Assembly (NCBI GenBank): GCA_964352785.1
Contig: CAYGTI010000003.1
Coordinates: forward strand, 62,001-126,000
DNA length: 64,000 nt
Direction of reading: 5' to 3'
From: JACOMS01 sp964352785
GTDB taxonomy: Bacteria > Pseudomonadota > Alphaproteobacteria > Caulobacterales > Maricaulaceae
The notes beneath the pieces were generated by a model. The model was not told the origin of the DNA. It was given only the letters and a program-made list of their open reading frames with translations, and did not search any database. The translations under genes and the position numbers were made by a program. Below, one piece after another: positions 7,773 through 15,707 of the stretch (the first letter of the stretch is position 1; every line of letters begins with the position of its first letter).

Positions 7773-9047
7773 TTAACTCGCAGCCGCCAAGGCTTGATCT
7801 ATATCGGCTAAGATATCGTCAATATGTTCTATACCCACGCAGAGACGGATCATTTCCGGGGTGACATTGGCTGATTTCAGTTCTTCGGCATTGAGCTGTC
7901 TGTGCGTAGTTGATGCGGGGTGCGCGGCCAATGATTTGGCGTCACCAATATTGACAAGGCGTTTGAATATGTTGAGCGCATCATAAAACTTTACGCCGGC
8001 CTCAAAGCCGCCTTTGACACCAAATGAGAGGAGCGCAGAGGGCTTTCCGCCTGTATATTTTTGCGCAAGATCATAATAGGGCGATGATTTTAATCCTGCA
8101 TAGTTCACCCATGCGGTGCGATCATCTTTTTCAAGATATTCGGCTACGGCTCGGGCATTTTCTGTATGCCGTTCCATTCGCAGCGCGAGAGTTTCAAGGC
8201 CTTGCAAAATAAGAAAGGCATTAAAAGGCGATAATGCCGCGCCGGTATTACGAAGAGGGACCGTGCGCGCCCGGCCAATGAATGCGGCTGGCCCAAAGGC
8301 TTCGGTATAGACCACGCCGTGGTAGGCGGGCTCGGGGTTGTTGAGCATGGGGAAGCGCTCTTTGTTAGCCACCCAATCAAATTTGCCGCTATCGACAATC
8401 ATTCCGCCCAAAGAATTTCCGTGCCCGCCAATATATTTGGTTAGAGAATGGATAACGATGTCCGCGCCGTATTCGATGGGTTTGATGATACAAGGGCTAG
8501 CGACGGTATTATCGACAATGAGTGGTACGCCGTGTTTGTGGGCCACGGCGGCTAATGCTTCAAGATCGACAATATTACCCGCAGGGTTGCCGATACTTTC
8601 GCAAAACACAGCGCGGGTATTCTCATCAATTAAGGCTTCGATAGCGTCTGCGCTATCATCCTTTGCCATACGGCAATCAATACCAAGGCTGGGAAACATG
8701 TGTTTAAAAAGAGTGTAAGTTCCTCCGTAAAGCATAGGCACGGTGACAATATTGCTGCCCTGATCAGCGATCGTTAGGATCGCATATTGAATTGCCGCGC
8801 TCCCAGCAGCGACCGCAAGACCCGCTATGCCGCCTTCCATGGCCGCGACGCGTTTTTCCAAAACGTCATTAGTGGGGTTCATAATCCGCGTATAAATATT
8901 CCCGGGAACAGCGAGATCAAACAAATCAGCGCCGTGCTGAGCGTTATCAAACTCATATGCCACCGTTTGGTAGATCGGCACCGCGACAGATTTTGTTGTC
9001 GGATCTGTTTCATATGCAGCGTGAATGCCCAGCGTTGCGTCTTTCAT
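7773..9047 (-). CDS. metY: O-acetylhomoserine aminocarboxypropyltransferase / sulfhydrylase
   Basis: This PLP-dependent Cys/Met metabolism enzyme of the MetY branch has GIHAAYETDPTTKSVAVPIY at the N-terminus, the MNPTNDVLEKRVAAMEGG segment, and the PLP lysine in HSLTKYIGGHGNSLGG (K204 in the 424-residue form). It makes homocysteine or methionine precursors from O-acetylhomoserine and sulfide. The start is set 17 codons inside the longest frame because TTTGGAGA lies 7 bases before that ATG and the length then fits the family. I looked upstream for a SAM-II-type riboswitch and saw no convincing one. Confidence 0.92.
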   Translation of the reverse strand: MKDATLGIHAAYETDPTTKSVAVPIYQTVAYEFDNAQHGADLFDLAVPGNIYTRIMNPTNDVLEKRVAAMEGGIAGLAVAAGSAAIQYAILTIADQGSNIVTVPMLYGGTYTLFKHMFPSLGIDCRMAKDDSADAIEALIDENTRAVFCESIGNPAGNIVDLEALAAVAHKHGVPLIVDNTVASPCIIKPIEYGADIVIHSLTKYIGGHGNSLGGMIVDSGKFDWVANKERFPMLNNPEPAYHGVVYTEAFGPAAFIGRARTVPLRNTGAALSPFNAFLILQGLETLALRMERHTENARAVAEYLEKDDRTAWVNYAGLKSSPYYDLAQKYTGGKPSALLSFGVKGGFEAGVKFYDALNIFKRLVNIGDAKSLAAHPASTTHRQLNAEELKSANVTPEMIRLCVGIEHIDDILADIDQALAAAS

Positions 9048-9180
9048 GTGTGTCTCCAAATAAAATTCGGCCAAGCTTATATCAGCCAAAAAAATCACTA
9101 GGTTTTGGTCATAAACAAGATTACCTCAGATGAAAAAGGCTTTCTGACAAAATTCATCAGGCACTAAGTGCTTGTTGAGT

Positions 9181-11301
9181 TTACTTGCCGACAGCCATAA
9201 CCGCGAAAGCATATTCAAGCGCCGCTTCTTTGAGGCTGTCATAACGTCCGGCCTCGCCGGCGTGTCCTGCATCCATGTTGATTTTCAGCAGGATCGGATC
9301 GTCACCTGTTTGGTAATCCCGTAGTTTAGCGGCCCATTTGGCGGGCTCCCAATAGGTCACGCGTGGGTCTGTCAGGCCTCCAGTGATTAACATTGGTGGA
9401 TAATCAGCCGGGGCCACATTGTCATAAGGCGAGTAAGCGGCGATGCGGTCATAGGCGTCCTCATCATTTAGCGGATTGCCCCATTCCGGCCATTCCGGCG
9501 GGGTCAGAGGCAATGTGTCGTCGCTCATTGTGTTAAGCACATCTACAAATGGCACGGCCGCAATCAGGCCGCCAAAAAGTTTCGGATCTTGGTTGAGCGC
9601 CGCGCCGACAAGCAGGCCGCCCGCTGAGCCGCCTTGGGCCACAATACGGCCTGGCTGCGTGTAACCCAAATCACAAAGCGCACGTCCGGCATCCACAAAG
9701 TCATTGAATGTGTTGGTTTTTTTCTCAAGTTTACCATCAAGATACCACTGATAGCCTTTGGCCATGCCGCCTCTGATATGTGCAATCGCATAAACGAAGC
9801 CGCGGTCAACAAGTGAGAAAATGCTGGTGCGAAAACCTGCCGGAATTGTTATGCCGTAAGACCCGTATCCATATAGCAGAAGCGGCGCAGAGCTGTCTTT
9901 TGGTATATCTGCGCGCATCAGCAGCGTCACCGGAACTGTTTCGCCGTCGCGGGCTGTAATCATCACGCGCTCGCAGGTATAATCAGCGGGTGTATGTCCG
10001 CTCGGCACAGATTGCGTTTTGCGCAGCACACGCTCACGTGTATCCATATGATAATCAAAAATTTGAGCAGGCGTTGTCGGAGAGGAATAAGCAATCCGAA
10101 GCCAAGGCGTATCATACTCATATCCGCCCATAAGGCCGAGGCCGTAAGCTTGCTCGTCAAAGGCAATGTCGTGCTGGGCGCCGGTGCGCATGTCTCGAAT
10201 GATAATCCGTGGCAGGGCATTTTCTCGTACCAACCACACCAGATGATGCTTGTAGGCCTCAAGCCCTAATATCAGCGTTCCGGACATATGGGGAATGAAA
10301 TCATCCCATTCGCAGTTCGCAGCATTGTTAGCGGCGTTGACAGGACGTTGCATGATTTGAAAATCCGTGGCGCCGTTGGCGTTTGTGAGGATATAAAACT
10401 GGCCGCCTTGTTCATGAAGGCTGTAATCCCGTCCGGTTTGCCGCTTGGATACACATTCCGGTGCTTGAAATGGCGTTTTAGACGGGATTAGCCATAGCTC
10501 TGATGTTGTATGGTTGTGCGCGCTAATTTCAATAAAGTTGCCAGAATCACTGTCACTTACCGAAACAAAAAAACCGGGATCAGCCTCTTGGTAAATCAAT
10601 CGCGGCTTTGTACTGTCCGCATCAATATTTTTGGCATAGACCGCATAGGGCCGTTGATTTTCATCCCGTTCCGTCCAAAAGAGCGTCGCTGAATCTGCGG
10701 CCCATTCTACGCCGCCCGTACTGGTTGTGATGCCCGTAGATACGGGGGGTTGCCCAATAGTCTGTACGAAAATTTCATAATTTTCCGCACCTTTTCGGTC
10801 AACCGTATAGGCAATGCGGCCATGATTAAGGCTGTGGGATAGAGTTCCCATATCAAAGAACCCGTCTTGCTCCGCAGCAAGAGCGTCGGCGTCGAGTAGA
10901 ATGTCTTCCGGGCCAGTAGGTTCACGGTTCTTTGGGTCAATCGGGACGCGCACATAAAGGCCGTGTTGGTCGCCTTTGCGGTAACGGTGGTAGTAGGCAA
11001 AACGTCCATCGGGTGAAGGCACCTCAGTGTCTTCAGGCTCAAGCCGGCCCTTCATTTCTTCGAAAATGATCTTTGCAAGAGCATCGCCGGGCGCGAGAAC
11101 GGATTTCGTATGGGCGTTTTCCGCTTCCAAATGCCTGCGAATATCCGCGTTAAGTTTTGACGGATCTTGCATAACCGCCTGCCAGTTTTCGTCCTTTAAC
11201 CAATGATAATTATCTGTTCGGGTTCGTCCAATTTGCTCTATCTCTACGGGTTTTTGGTCGGGGCGGGGCGGGGAAGACTTTGTACCGAAAGTAAGCGTCA
11301 T
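9181..11301 (-). CDS. Oligopeptidase B / prolyl oligopeptidase-family serine protease (S9A)
   Basis: This 706-residue S9 peptidase has an N-terminal beta-propeller region and a C-terminal alpha/beta-hydrolase domain. The nucleophile lies in VAQGGSAGGLLVG (about Ser559), the Asp in ITGGLTDPRV and the His in MDAGHAGEAGRYD. The N-terminal DNYHWLKDENW pattern is typical of oligopeptidase B, which cuts short peptides after basic residues in the cytoplasm. No signal peptide is seen with the chosen start. That start is 26 codons inside the longest frame, preceded by AGGA at good spacing. It is divergent from the DUF2336 gene. Confidence 0.9.
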   Translation of the reverse strand: MTLTFGTKSSPPRPDQKPVEIEQIGRTRTDNYHWLKDENWQAVMQDPSKLNADIRRHLEAENAHTKSVLAPGDALAKIIFEEMKGRLEPEDTEVPSPDGRFAYYHRYRKGDQHGLYVRVPIDPKNREPTGPEDILLDADALAAEQDGFFDMGTLSHSLNHGRIAYTVDRKGAENYEIFVQTIGQPPVSTGITTSTGGVEWAADSATLFWTERDENQRPYAVYAKNIDADSTKPRLIYQEADPGFFVSVSDSDSGNFIEISAHNHTTSELWLIPSKTPFQAPECVSKRQTGRDYSLHEQGGQFYILTNANGATDFQIMQRPVNAANNAANCEWDDFIPHMSGTLILGLEAYKHHLVWLVRENALPRIIIRDMRTGAQHDIAFDEQAYGLGLMGGYEYDTPWLRIAYSSPTTPAQIFDYHMDTRERVLRKTQSVPSGHTPADYTCERVMITARDGETVPVTLLMRADIPKDSSAPLLLYGYGSYGITIPAGFRTSIFSLVDRGFVYAIAHIRGGMAKGYQWYLDGKLEKKTNTFNDFVDAGRALCDLGYTQPGRIVAQGGSAGGLLVGAALNQDPKLFGGLIAAVPFVDVLNTMSDDTLPLTPPEWPEWGNPLNDEDAYDRIAAYSPYDNVAPADYPPMLITGGLTDPRVTYWEPAKWAAKLRDYQTGDDPILLKINMDAGHAGEAGRYDSLKEAALEYAFAVMAVGK

Positions 11302-11465
11302 AAGAAAAATCCTGTTAAGACATTCATGTAAGAGGAGCGACCCTCTGCGCAAGGGTGCGAACGACAATTCGTAAACCATTATGATTAATGAAGCTTAGTC
11401 ACTGTTGGTTAACACACGGTCTATAGGTTGATAATGTGTGCGGGTTAAAGGCGTAGAGAGTAATT

Positions 11466-12695
11466 ATGGAAGCACAGGCTTTGAATTTAACTGAAACGGA
11501 TGTCCCTGCTCCTGCCGCGCCGCCGCCTATGGATGTGCGCCGCTCACTTGTACAGCGCTTAGCCGATGTAATTTGTATTCCTGAAAGCCAACTGACTCCG
11601 CAAGAGCGTCATATGGCCGGGGATGTATTGGTGGAAATGCTGCGTGATGCGGATGTGAACCTTCGCGAGGGCGTGGCCAAACGCCTTGTTATGCTTAACG
11701 AAGCGCCGCGTACAATTTTGGTGATACTTGCCAAAGACGAAATACGCGTTGCTCGCCATGTGCTAGAAAAAACGAAAAGTTTAACTGATTCTGACCTTAT
11801 CCAAATCTGCCGCAAAGTGTCGGGGGCGCACCGCAAAGTTATGGCGCAGCGCCGTAAAATTTCTGACGCCGTCGTAGATGTGATGGTAGAATTTATGGAA
11901 GAAGATGTTGTTGAGACGCTCCTGGCCAATAAAACAAGTAATTTTTCTGAAACGGCTCTACAGCGTATTTTAACAATGTCGCGTAACCACCCGCCCTATG
12001 TCGAACTTTTACTAAAGCGCGAGGAACTTCGCCCTTCGCATGGCCTGACCATGTTTTGGTGGGCTGATGCCATTCACCGCAAGCGTATTTTGAAGCGGTT
12101 CTCTATGGGGCGTAACGTCCTCCAAGATTCCTGTGTTGACCTCTACCCTAAGGCTGCTGCTGACGGGTGGTCTGACAGTGCTGTGCGCAAGGCCTTGCAG
12201 TTTATTGAGCGGCGCCAACGTAACCGTGCTGCGGTTGAGCGTAGTCCGTGGGAAAGTCTTGAGCATGCGATTGATTTTGCCGCCGAAAACGGCCTTACGC
12301 GTGAACTGACAGAAGAGATTTCTTACATGGCGGGTATTAAACCTGCGACGGGCGCGCAAATTTTGATGGATAAATCCGGCGAAGCTGTCGCTATTTTGTG
12401 TAAGGCTCCGGGCTTGAAACGCGAATATGTTACGAAACTTTGGAAGGCACTCAAGCGTCCTACAATGGACGGCGACGGCATAGATCACCCTGATTTGCAG
12501 CGCGTTATTTCTGTCTATGATGAAATCTCGACAGACAAAGCGCAAACTGTGCTGCGGTACTGGAACTGGTCGCTGACCTCTGCGCTGAACGCTGATGTTC
12601 TTAAATATATCAAGGATGGTGTGATCCCGCGCGAGGAAGAACACGGCGCGGCCGCGATAACCGCAGCTCTCGTATTTGGCCTCAAACAGAAATAA
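11466..12695 (+). CDS. DUF2336 domain-containing protein
   Basis: The 409-residue soluble protein is built of helical HEAT-like repeats, e.g. LRDADVNLREGVAKRLVML and VEFMEEDVVETLLANKTSNF. This matches DUF2336, a family common in Caulobacterales and relatives with no firm function. The N-terminus contains an Ala/Pro stretch (PAPAAPPPMD). No membrane segment or signal peptide is visible. It is a single gene with a GAGAG ribosome site, divergent from oligopeptidase B and followed by the Mrp operon after a gap holding a CtrA-type box. Confidence 0.82.
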   Translation: MEAQALNLTETDVPAPAAPPPMDVRRSLVQRLADVICIPESQLTPQERHMAGDVLVEMLRDADVNLREGVAKRLVMLNEAPRTILVILAKDEIRVARHVLEKTKSLTDSDLIQICRKVSGAHRKVMAQRRKISDAVVDVMVEFMEEDVVETLLANKTSNFSETALQRILTMSRNHPPYVELLLKREELRPSHGLTMFWWADAIHRKRILKRFSMGRNVLQDSCVDLYPKAAADGWSDSAVRKALQFIERRQRNRAAVERSPWESLEHAIDFAAENGLTRELTEEISYMAGIKPATGAQILMDKSGEAVAILCKAPGLKREYVTKLWKALKRPTMDGDGIDHPDLQRVISVYDEISTDKAQTVLRYWNWSLTSALNADVLKYIKDGVIPREEEHGAAAITAALVFGLKQK

Positions 12696-12699
12696 GTTT

Positions 12700-12714
12700 T
12701 TAAAAAAGTCTTAA
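12700..12714. promoter_or_regulatory. CtrA-type box TTAA-N7-TTAA upstream of the Mrp operon
   Basis: Perfect TTAA (12700-12703), seven bases, TTAA (12711-12714), 104 bases before the chosen mrpE start. CtrA is the cell-cycle response regulator of this lineage. The site is A/T-rich, so chance occurrence is possible. Confidence 0.45.
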
Positions 12715-12781
12715 TTTTCCCTGTAAGAGTCCGGGATTTTCCTTGGCCCGAAGGCTCAAGCCGTTTAAGCATACTCCGTGA

Positions 12782-12801
12782 AGCGAGCAACACGACTCGC
12801 T
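12782..12801 (+). promoter_or_regulatory. Stem-loop next to the mrpE ribosome site
   Basis: AGCGAG (12782-12787) pairs with CTCGCT (12796-12801), with an 8-base loop. It ends 3 bases before the ribosome site AGGGAG (12805-12810), so folding could affect translation initiation of the whole operon. Confidence 0.35.
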
Positions 12802-12817
12802 GCTAGGGAGTGTGGAT

Positions 12818-13309
12818 TTGCTGCGATTTGGATCTATTTTGGCCGTGGCCATGGCCGTCTATTGGATAATATTGTCCGGTTATTTTACGGCAATGCTTTT
12901 GGCGTTTGGCCTCATTTCTGTGGCACTCGTGATTGGCCTGTGTCTTCGCATGAATATTTTGGACGAGGAAACAGTTCCCTATTTGAAAATGCCGTCAACG
13001 CTCAGTTATTTTTTTTGGTTGTCCGGCGAAATCGTAAAAGCGAATATGGAAGTTGTCCGTACAGTCCTTAATCCCAATATGGAAATTTCGCCTAAAATGG
13101 TCAAAATTCCATCGCCGCAAACGACAGATATTGGGCGCACGATGTTTGCCAACTCCATTACGTTAACGCCCGGTACCGTCAGTGTCGCAATAGCCGAGGA
13201 TCACATTTTGGTTCATGGATTGCTGGCTGAGATGTCAAAACCATCCGCATTCAAAGAAATGTCAGAGCGCTCGTCAAAGTCGGTGGGCGAGACGGGAGAG
13301 GCCTCATGA
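12818..13309 (+). CDS. mrpE: Mrp/Mnh-type antiporter subunit E
   Basis: MnhE/MrpE family protein: two N-terminal membrane spans (about residues 3-37) and a soluble cytoplasmic part containing MFANSITLTPGTVSVAIAED, the family signature. It is part of the membrane complex that exchanges Na+ or K+ for protons. The start is uncertain. A GTG at 12812 lies only one base after AGGGAG, too close; the TTG at 12818 gives 7-base spacing and is preferred. Its stop overlaps mrpF (ATGA). Confidence 0.88.
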   Translation: MLRFGSILAVAMAVYWIILSGYFTAMLLAFGLISVALVIGLCLRMNILDEETVPYLKMPSTLSYFFWLSGEIVKANMEVVRTVLNPNMEISPKMVKIPSPQTTDIGRTMFANSITLTPGTVSVAIAEDHILVHGLLAEMSKPSAFKEMSERSSKSVGETGEAS

Positions 13310-13608
13310 TGACGAGCTTGGCTTATTTTAACCTCGCGGCGGCCTTCTTTATTCTCATAAGCATGGGGCTGATGCTGGGCCGGCTTCTTGTGGGGCCGAC
13401 GCTCTATGACCGTTTGCTTGCGGTAAATTCCTTTGGTACAAAAATTGTGCTTTTTCTCTGTGTTTTTTGTTTTGTCATTGGGCGTCCGGACGGTGTTGAT
13501 ATTGCGCTGCTTTATGCGCTCATGAACTTTATCGCGACAGTCGCCGTACTCAAATTTTTCAGCTACCGCACATTGGATGTACCGCTTGATCAAGAGGATG
13601 CCGCATGA
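13306..13608 (+). CDS. mrpF: Mrp/Mnh-type antiporter subunit F
   Basis: This 100-residue protein has three membrane spans and the MrpF pattern LLVGPTLYDRLLAVNSFGTK followed by RPDGVDIALLYALMNFIATVAVLKF. It belongs to the Mrp complex. Coupled by ATGA at both ends to mrpE and mrpG. Confidence 0.92.
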   Translation: MMTSLAYFNLAAAFFILISMGLMLGRLLVGPTLYDRLLAVNSFGTKIVLFLCVFCFVIGRPDGVDIALLYALMNFIATVAVLKFFSYRTLDVPLDQEDAA

Positions 13609-14030
13609 TTGTATCCCTTTTAATGGCGGCAGGCGAAGCCGCAACGCATACGTCCTCTGCTGGGTCGGCAGTGCACTGGGACGCGGTTTTTGAATTTTTG
13701 CGTAATGGCGCCTCTGTCATTGTAATTTTGTCCGGTTTGTTTTTTGTGCTGGCAGGTGCTTTGGGTGTTTTGCGCTTGCCTGATTTTTTCTCGCGACTTC
13801 ATTCTGCCGGGGTGACCGACACTCTCGGAGCCGAACTGGTGATTATGGGATTGATGATCCAAAGCGGGTTTTCTCAACTCACGCTCAAGCTCTTTCTTGT
13901 GGCGCTGCTGTTGCTGATCACCGGGCCTACGGCGACGCATGCGGTTGCAAACGCCGCCTATAATGCAGGTCTAAAACCTTTGCTGGGTAAATACCGTGCG
14001 CCGGATCCGGCCGAGGAGAGCTCGCCGTGA
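13605..14030 (+). CDS. mrpG: Mrp/Mnh-type antiporter subunit G
   Basis: MrpG/PhaG family protein of 141 residues with three spans. The signature LGVLRLPDFFSRLHSAGVTD and the later LLLITGPTATHAVANAAY are characteristic. A His-containing N-terminal segment (about residues 1-28) precedes the first span. Starts in an ATGA overlap with mrpF and ends in a GTGA overlap with the next gene. Confidence 0.92.
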   Translation: MIVSLLMAAGEAATHTSSAGSAVHWDAVFEFLRNGASVIVILSGLFFVLAGALGVLRLPDFFSRLHSAGVTDTLGAELVIMGLMIQSGFSQLTLKLFLVALLLLITGPTATHAVANAAYNAGLKPLLGKYRAPDPAEESSP

Positions 14031-14758
14031 TACCTCCCGTTATTATTCTGGATATTGGCCTGATGGTCATGCTGGTGGTTGTCGCCTTTGCGATTGTGCG
14101 TTTGCGCTCATTGTTTGCGATCGTGATGCTTCAAGGGGTTTACAGCCTTGTCTCTGCGGCGTGGTTTGTCTCTCTGGACGCTGTTGATGTCGCTTTTACC
14201 GAGGCGGCTGTCGGGGCTGGGGTCTCGACCGTGCTTATGCTCGCCGCGATGCTGCTGGCGGACCGGGAGTCGAAACCTGTGCCTATGAGACAGCAAATTG
14301 GGCCACTGATTATTGTTATATTGGCGGGCTTGGCAATGTTCTACGCCATTGGCGATATGCCCGCATTTGGTGATCCTGACTCTCCTGCCAATGCCTATGT
14401 CGGTATGGATTATATTGAACGCACAGCCGAAGAAATTCATATTCCCAATGTCGTGACGGCTGTTCTGGCAAGCTATCGGGGCTACGATACATTTGGAGAG
14501 GCCGTTGTGATTTTTGCCGCAGGTCTTGGCGTTCTGATGTTGTTGGGCCTGAACGGGAATGCTGGTAAATGGCGTGCTCAGCCCAATGGAACACGCATAT
14601 CGCCTGCGGCTGCGCCTGCGGCCCGCCGCAAAGTTGAGACGGCGGTGTCAAAGCCCGTCAAACCCAAGCCCGCAGCAGCAAAGCCTAAGCCCGCGGCGGC
14701 GAAAACAAAGTCCGCTGCGCGAAAGAAACCGGCAGTCAAAAGCGGAGGCTCGTCATGA
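14027..14758 (+). CDS. MbhD/MbhE-like antiporter subunit (DUF4040) with Lys/Pro/Ala tail
   Basis: The protein has two membrane blocks. The first (about 5-85) contains LQGVYSLVSAAWFVSLDAVD and FTEAAVGAGVSTVLMLAAML, the DUF4040 pattern found at the end of MrpA and in MbhD. The second (about 90-185) contains VVTAVLASYRGYDTFGEAVV, the MbhE / MrpA-C-terminal pattern. So the tail of a canonical MrpA is encoded here as a separate subunit. The last 45 residues form a low-complexity cationic tail with repeated KPKPAAAK. Start is GTG in a GTGA overlap. Confidence 0.86.
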   Translation: MIPPVIILDIGLMVMLVVVAFAIVRLRSLFAIVMLQGVYSLVSAAWFVSLDAVDVAFTEAAVGAGVSTVLMLAAMLLADRESKPVPMRQQIGPLIIVILAGLAMFYAIGDMPAFGDPDSPANAYVGMDYIERTAEEIHIPNVVTAVLASYRGYDTFGEAVVIFAAGLGVLMLLGLNGNAGKWRAQPNGTRISPAAAPAARRKVETAVSKPVKPKPAAAKPKPAAAKTKSAARKKPAVKSGGSS

Positions 14759-15192
14759 ACCAACATGTCATTCTGCGTATCATTTCAAAGCTCTTGATCC
14801 CTTTGATCGCCTTGTTTGCATTCTATGTTCAATTTCATGGCGATTTTGGCCCTGGCGGCGGTTTTCAGGCGGGGGTGATATTGGCCGCTTCGATAATTTT
14901 ATATGCGCTTATTTTTGGGCTGGACGCCGCAAAAAAAGCAATCCCGCCGTCTTGGGTCCGCATTGGAATGACACTGGGTGTTTTGCTTTATGGCGGCACA
15001 GGTGTTGTCACGTGGCTGCTCGGGGCTGAATTTTTAAATTACAGCGTTTTGGCGCATGATCCTGCGCACGGACAGCATTACGGAATTATTGCCGTTGAAC
15101 TTGGCGTCTTGTTTGCTGTGGCCAGCGTAATGGTAGCTATTTTTTACGCGTTTGGCTCGCGTCAACCCGATCTTTCGGATGAGGATTGGTAA
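14755..15192 (+). CDS. mrpB: Mrp/Mnh-type antiporter subunit B
   Basis: MnhB family protein, 145 residues, four spans. It carries the signature FHGDFGPGGGFQAGVILAAS near the N-terminus and HYGIIAVELGVLFAVASVMV towards the C-terminus. Coupled by ATGA to the MbhD/E-like gene; the next start is two bases after its stop. Confidence 0.93.
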   Translation: MNQHVILRIISKLLIPLIALFAFYVQFHGDFGPGGGFQAGVILAASIILYALIFGLDAAKKAIPPSWVRIGMTLGVLLYGGTGVVTWLLGAEFLNYSVLAHDPAHGQHYGIIAVELGVLFAVASVMVAIFYAFGSRQPDLSDEDW

Positions 15193-15194
15193 AC

Positions 15195-15707
15195 ATGACA
15201 TTCCTGATTGAACATTTTAACTACGCGGTTGTTATTGTCTTGATGATGGCTGGGCTTTACGTGGTTTTTGCCTCGCGTAATTTGATTAAAAAGCTAGCGG
15301 GTTTGAGCGTATTTCAAACATCTGTTTTTCTGCTGTATATTACCATCAGTAAGGTCAAAGGCGGGCAACCGCCCATACTTGTCGATGATCATGGCTCTGG
15401 TCATAGTTCTGGCAGCGAATATGGCGGTGCGGATGCCACAGATCATGCACTCAGCGCAGCGCCCAACCTGCTCGCGGGTTCGGCAGATACGGGTATAGGC
15501 CATGGCGGCGCAGGGCATGTCTCTGAGGTTATTTATTCCAATCCGTTGCCGCACGTTTTAATCCTGACGGCCATTGTTGTTGGGGTGGCCACGTTGGCTA
15601 TTGGTCTGGCTTTAGTTGTTCGCATCCGCGAGGTTTACGGCTCGATTGAGGAAGACGAAATCAACGAGCTCGATTATTTATATAATCTTGAAGGGACTGG
15701 CGGCTGA
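15195..15707 (+). CDS. mrpC: Mrp/Mnh-type antiporter subunit C (NuoK-like)
   Basis: NuoK/MrpC-family protein of 170 residues with three spans: N-terminal YAVVIVLMMAGLYVVFASRN, then LIKKLAGLSVFQTSVFLLYI, and a last span in the DPLPHVLILTAIVVG-like segment (SNPLPHVLILTAIVVGVATL). Between spans 2 and 3 is an unusual Gly/Ser/His-rich insert (about residues 58-108). The ATG is preferred over an in-frame TTG nine bases earlier because GAGGA stands about 10 bases upstream. It ends in TGATG with the next gene. Confidence 0.9.
   Translation: MTFLIEHFNYAVVIVLMMAGLYVVFASRNLIKKLAGLSVFQTSVFLLYITISKVKGGQPPILVDDHGSGHSSGSEYGGADATDHALSAAPNLLAGSADTGIGHGGAGHVSEVIYSNPLPHVLILTAIVVGVATLAIGLALVVRIREVYGSIEEDEINELDYLYNLEGTGG

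Noticed and set aside
9048..9180. Possible SAM riboswitch upstream of metY
   Set aside because: Alphaproteobacterial met genes often have SAM-II elements, but the conserved stem and pseudoknot bases are not visible here.
12012..12644. Minus-strand reading frame of 210 codons opposite the DUF2336 gene
   Set aside because: Shadow of the DUF2336 gene; composition is Arg/His-rich without domain pattern.
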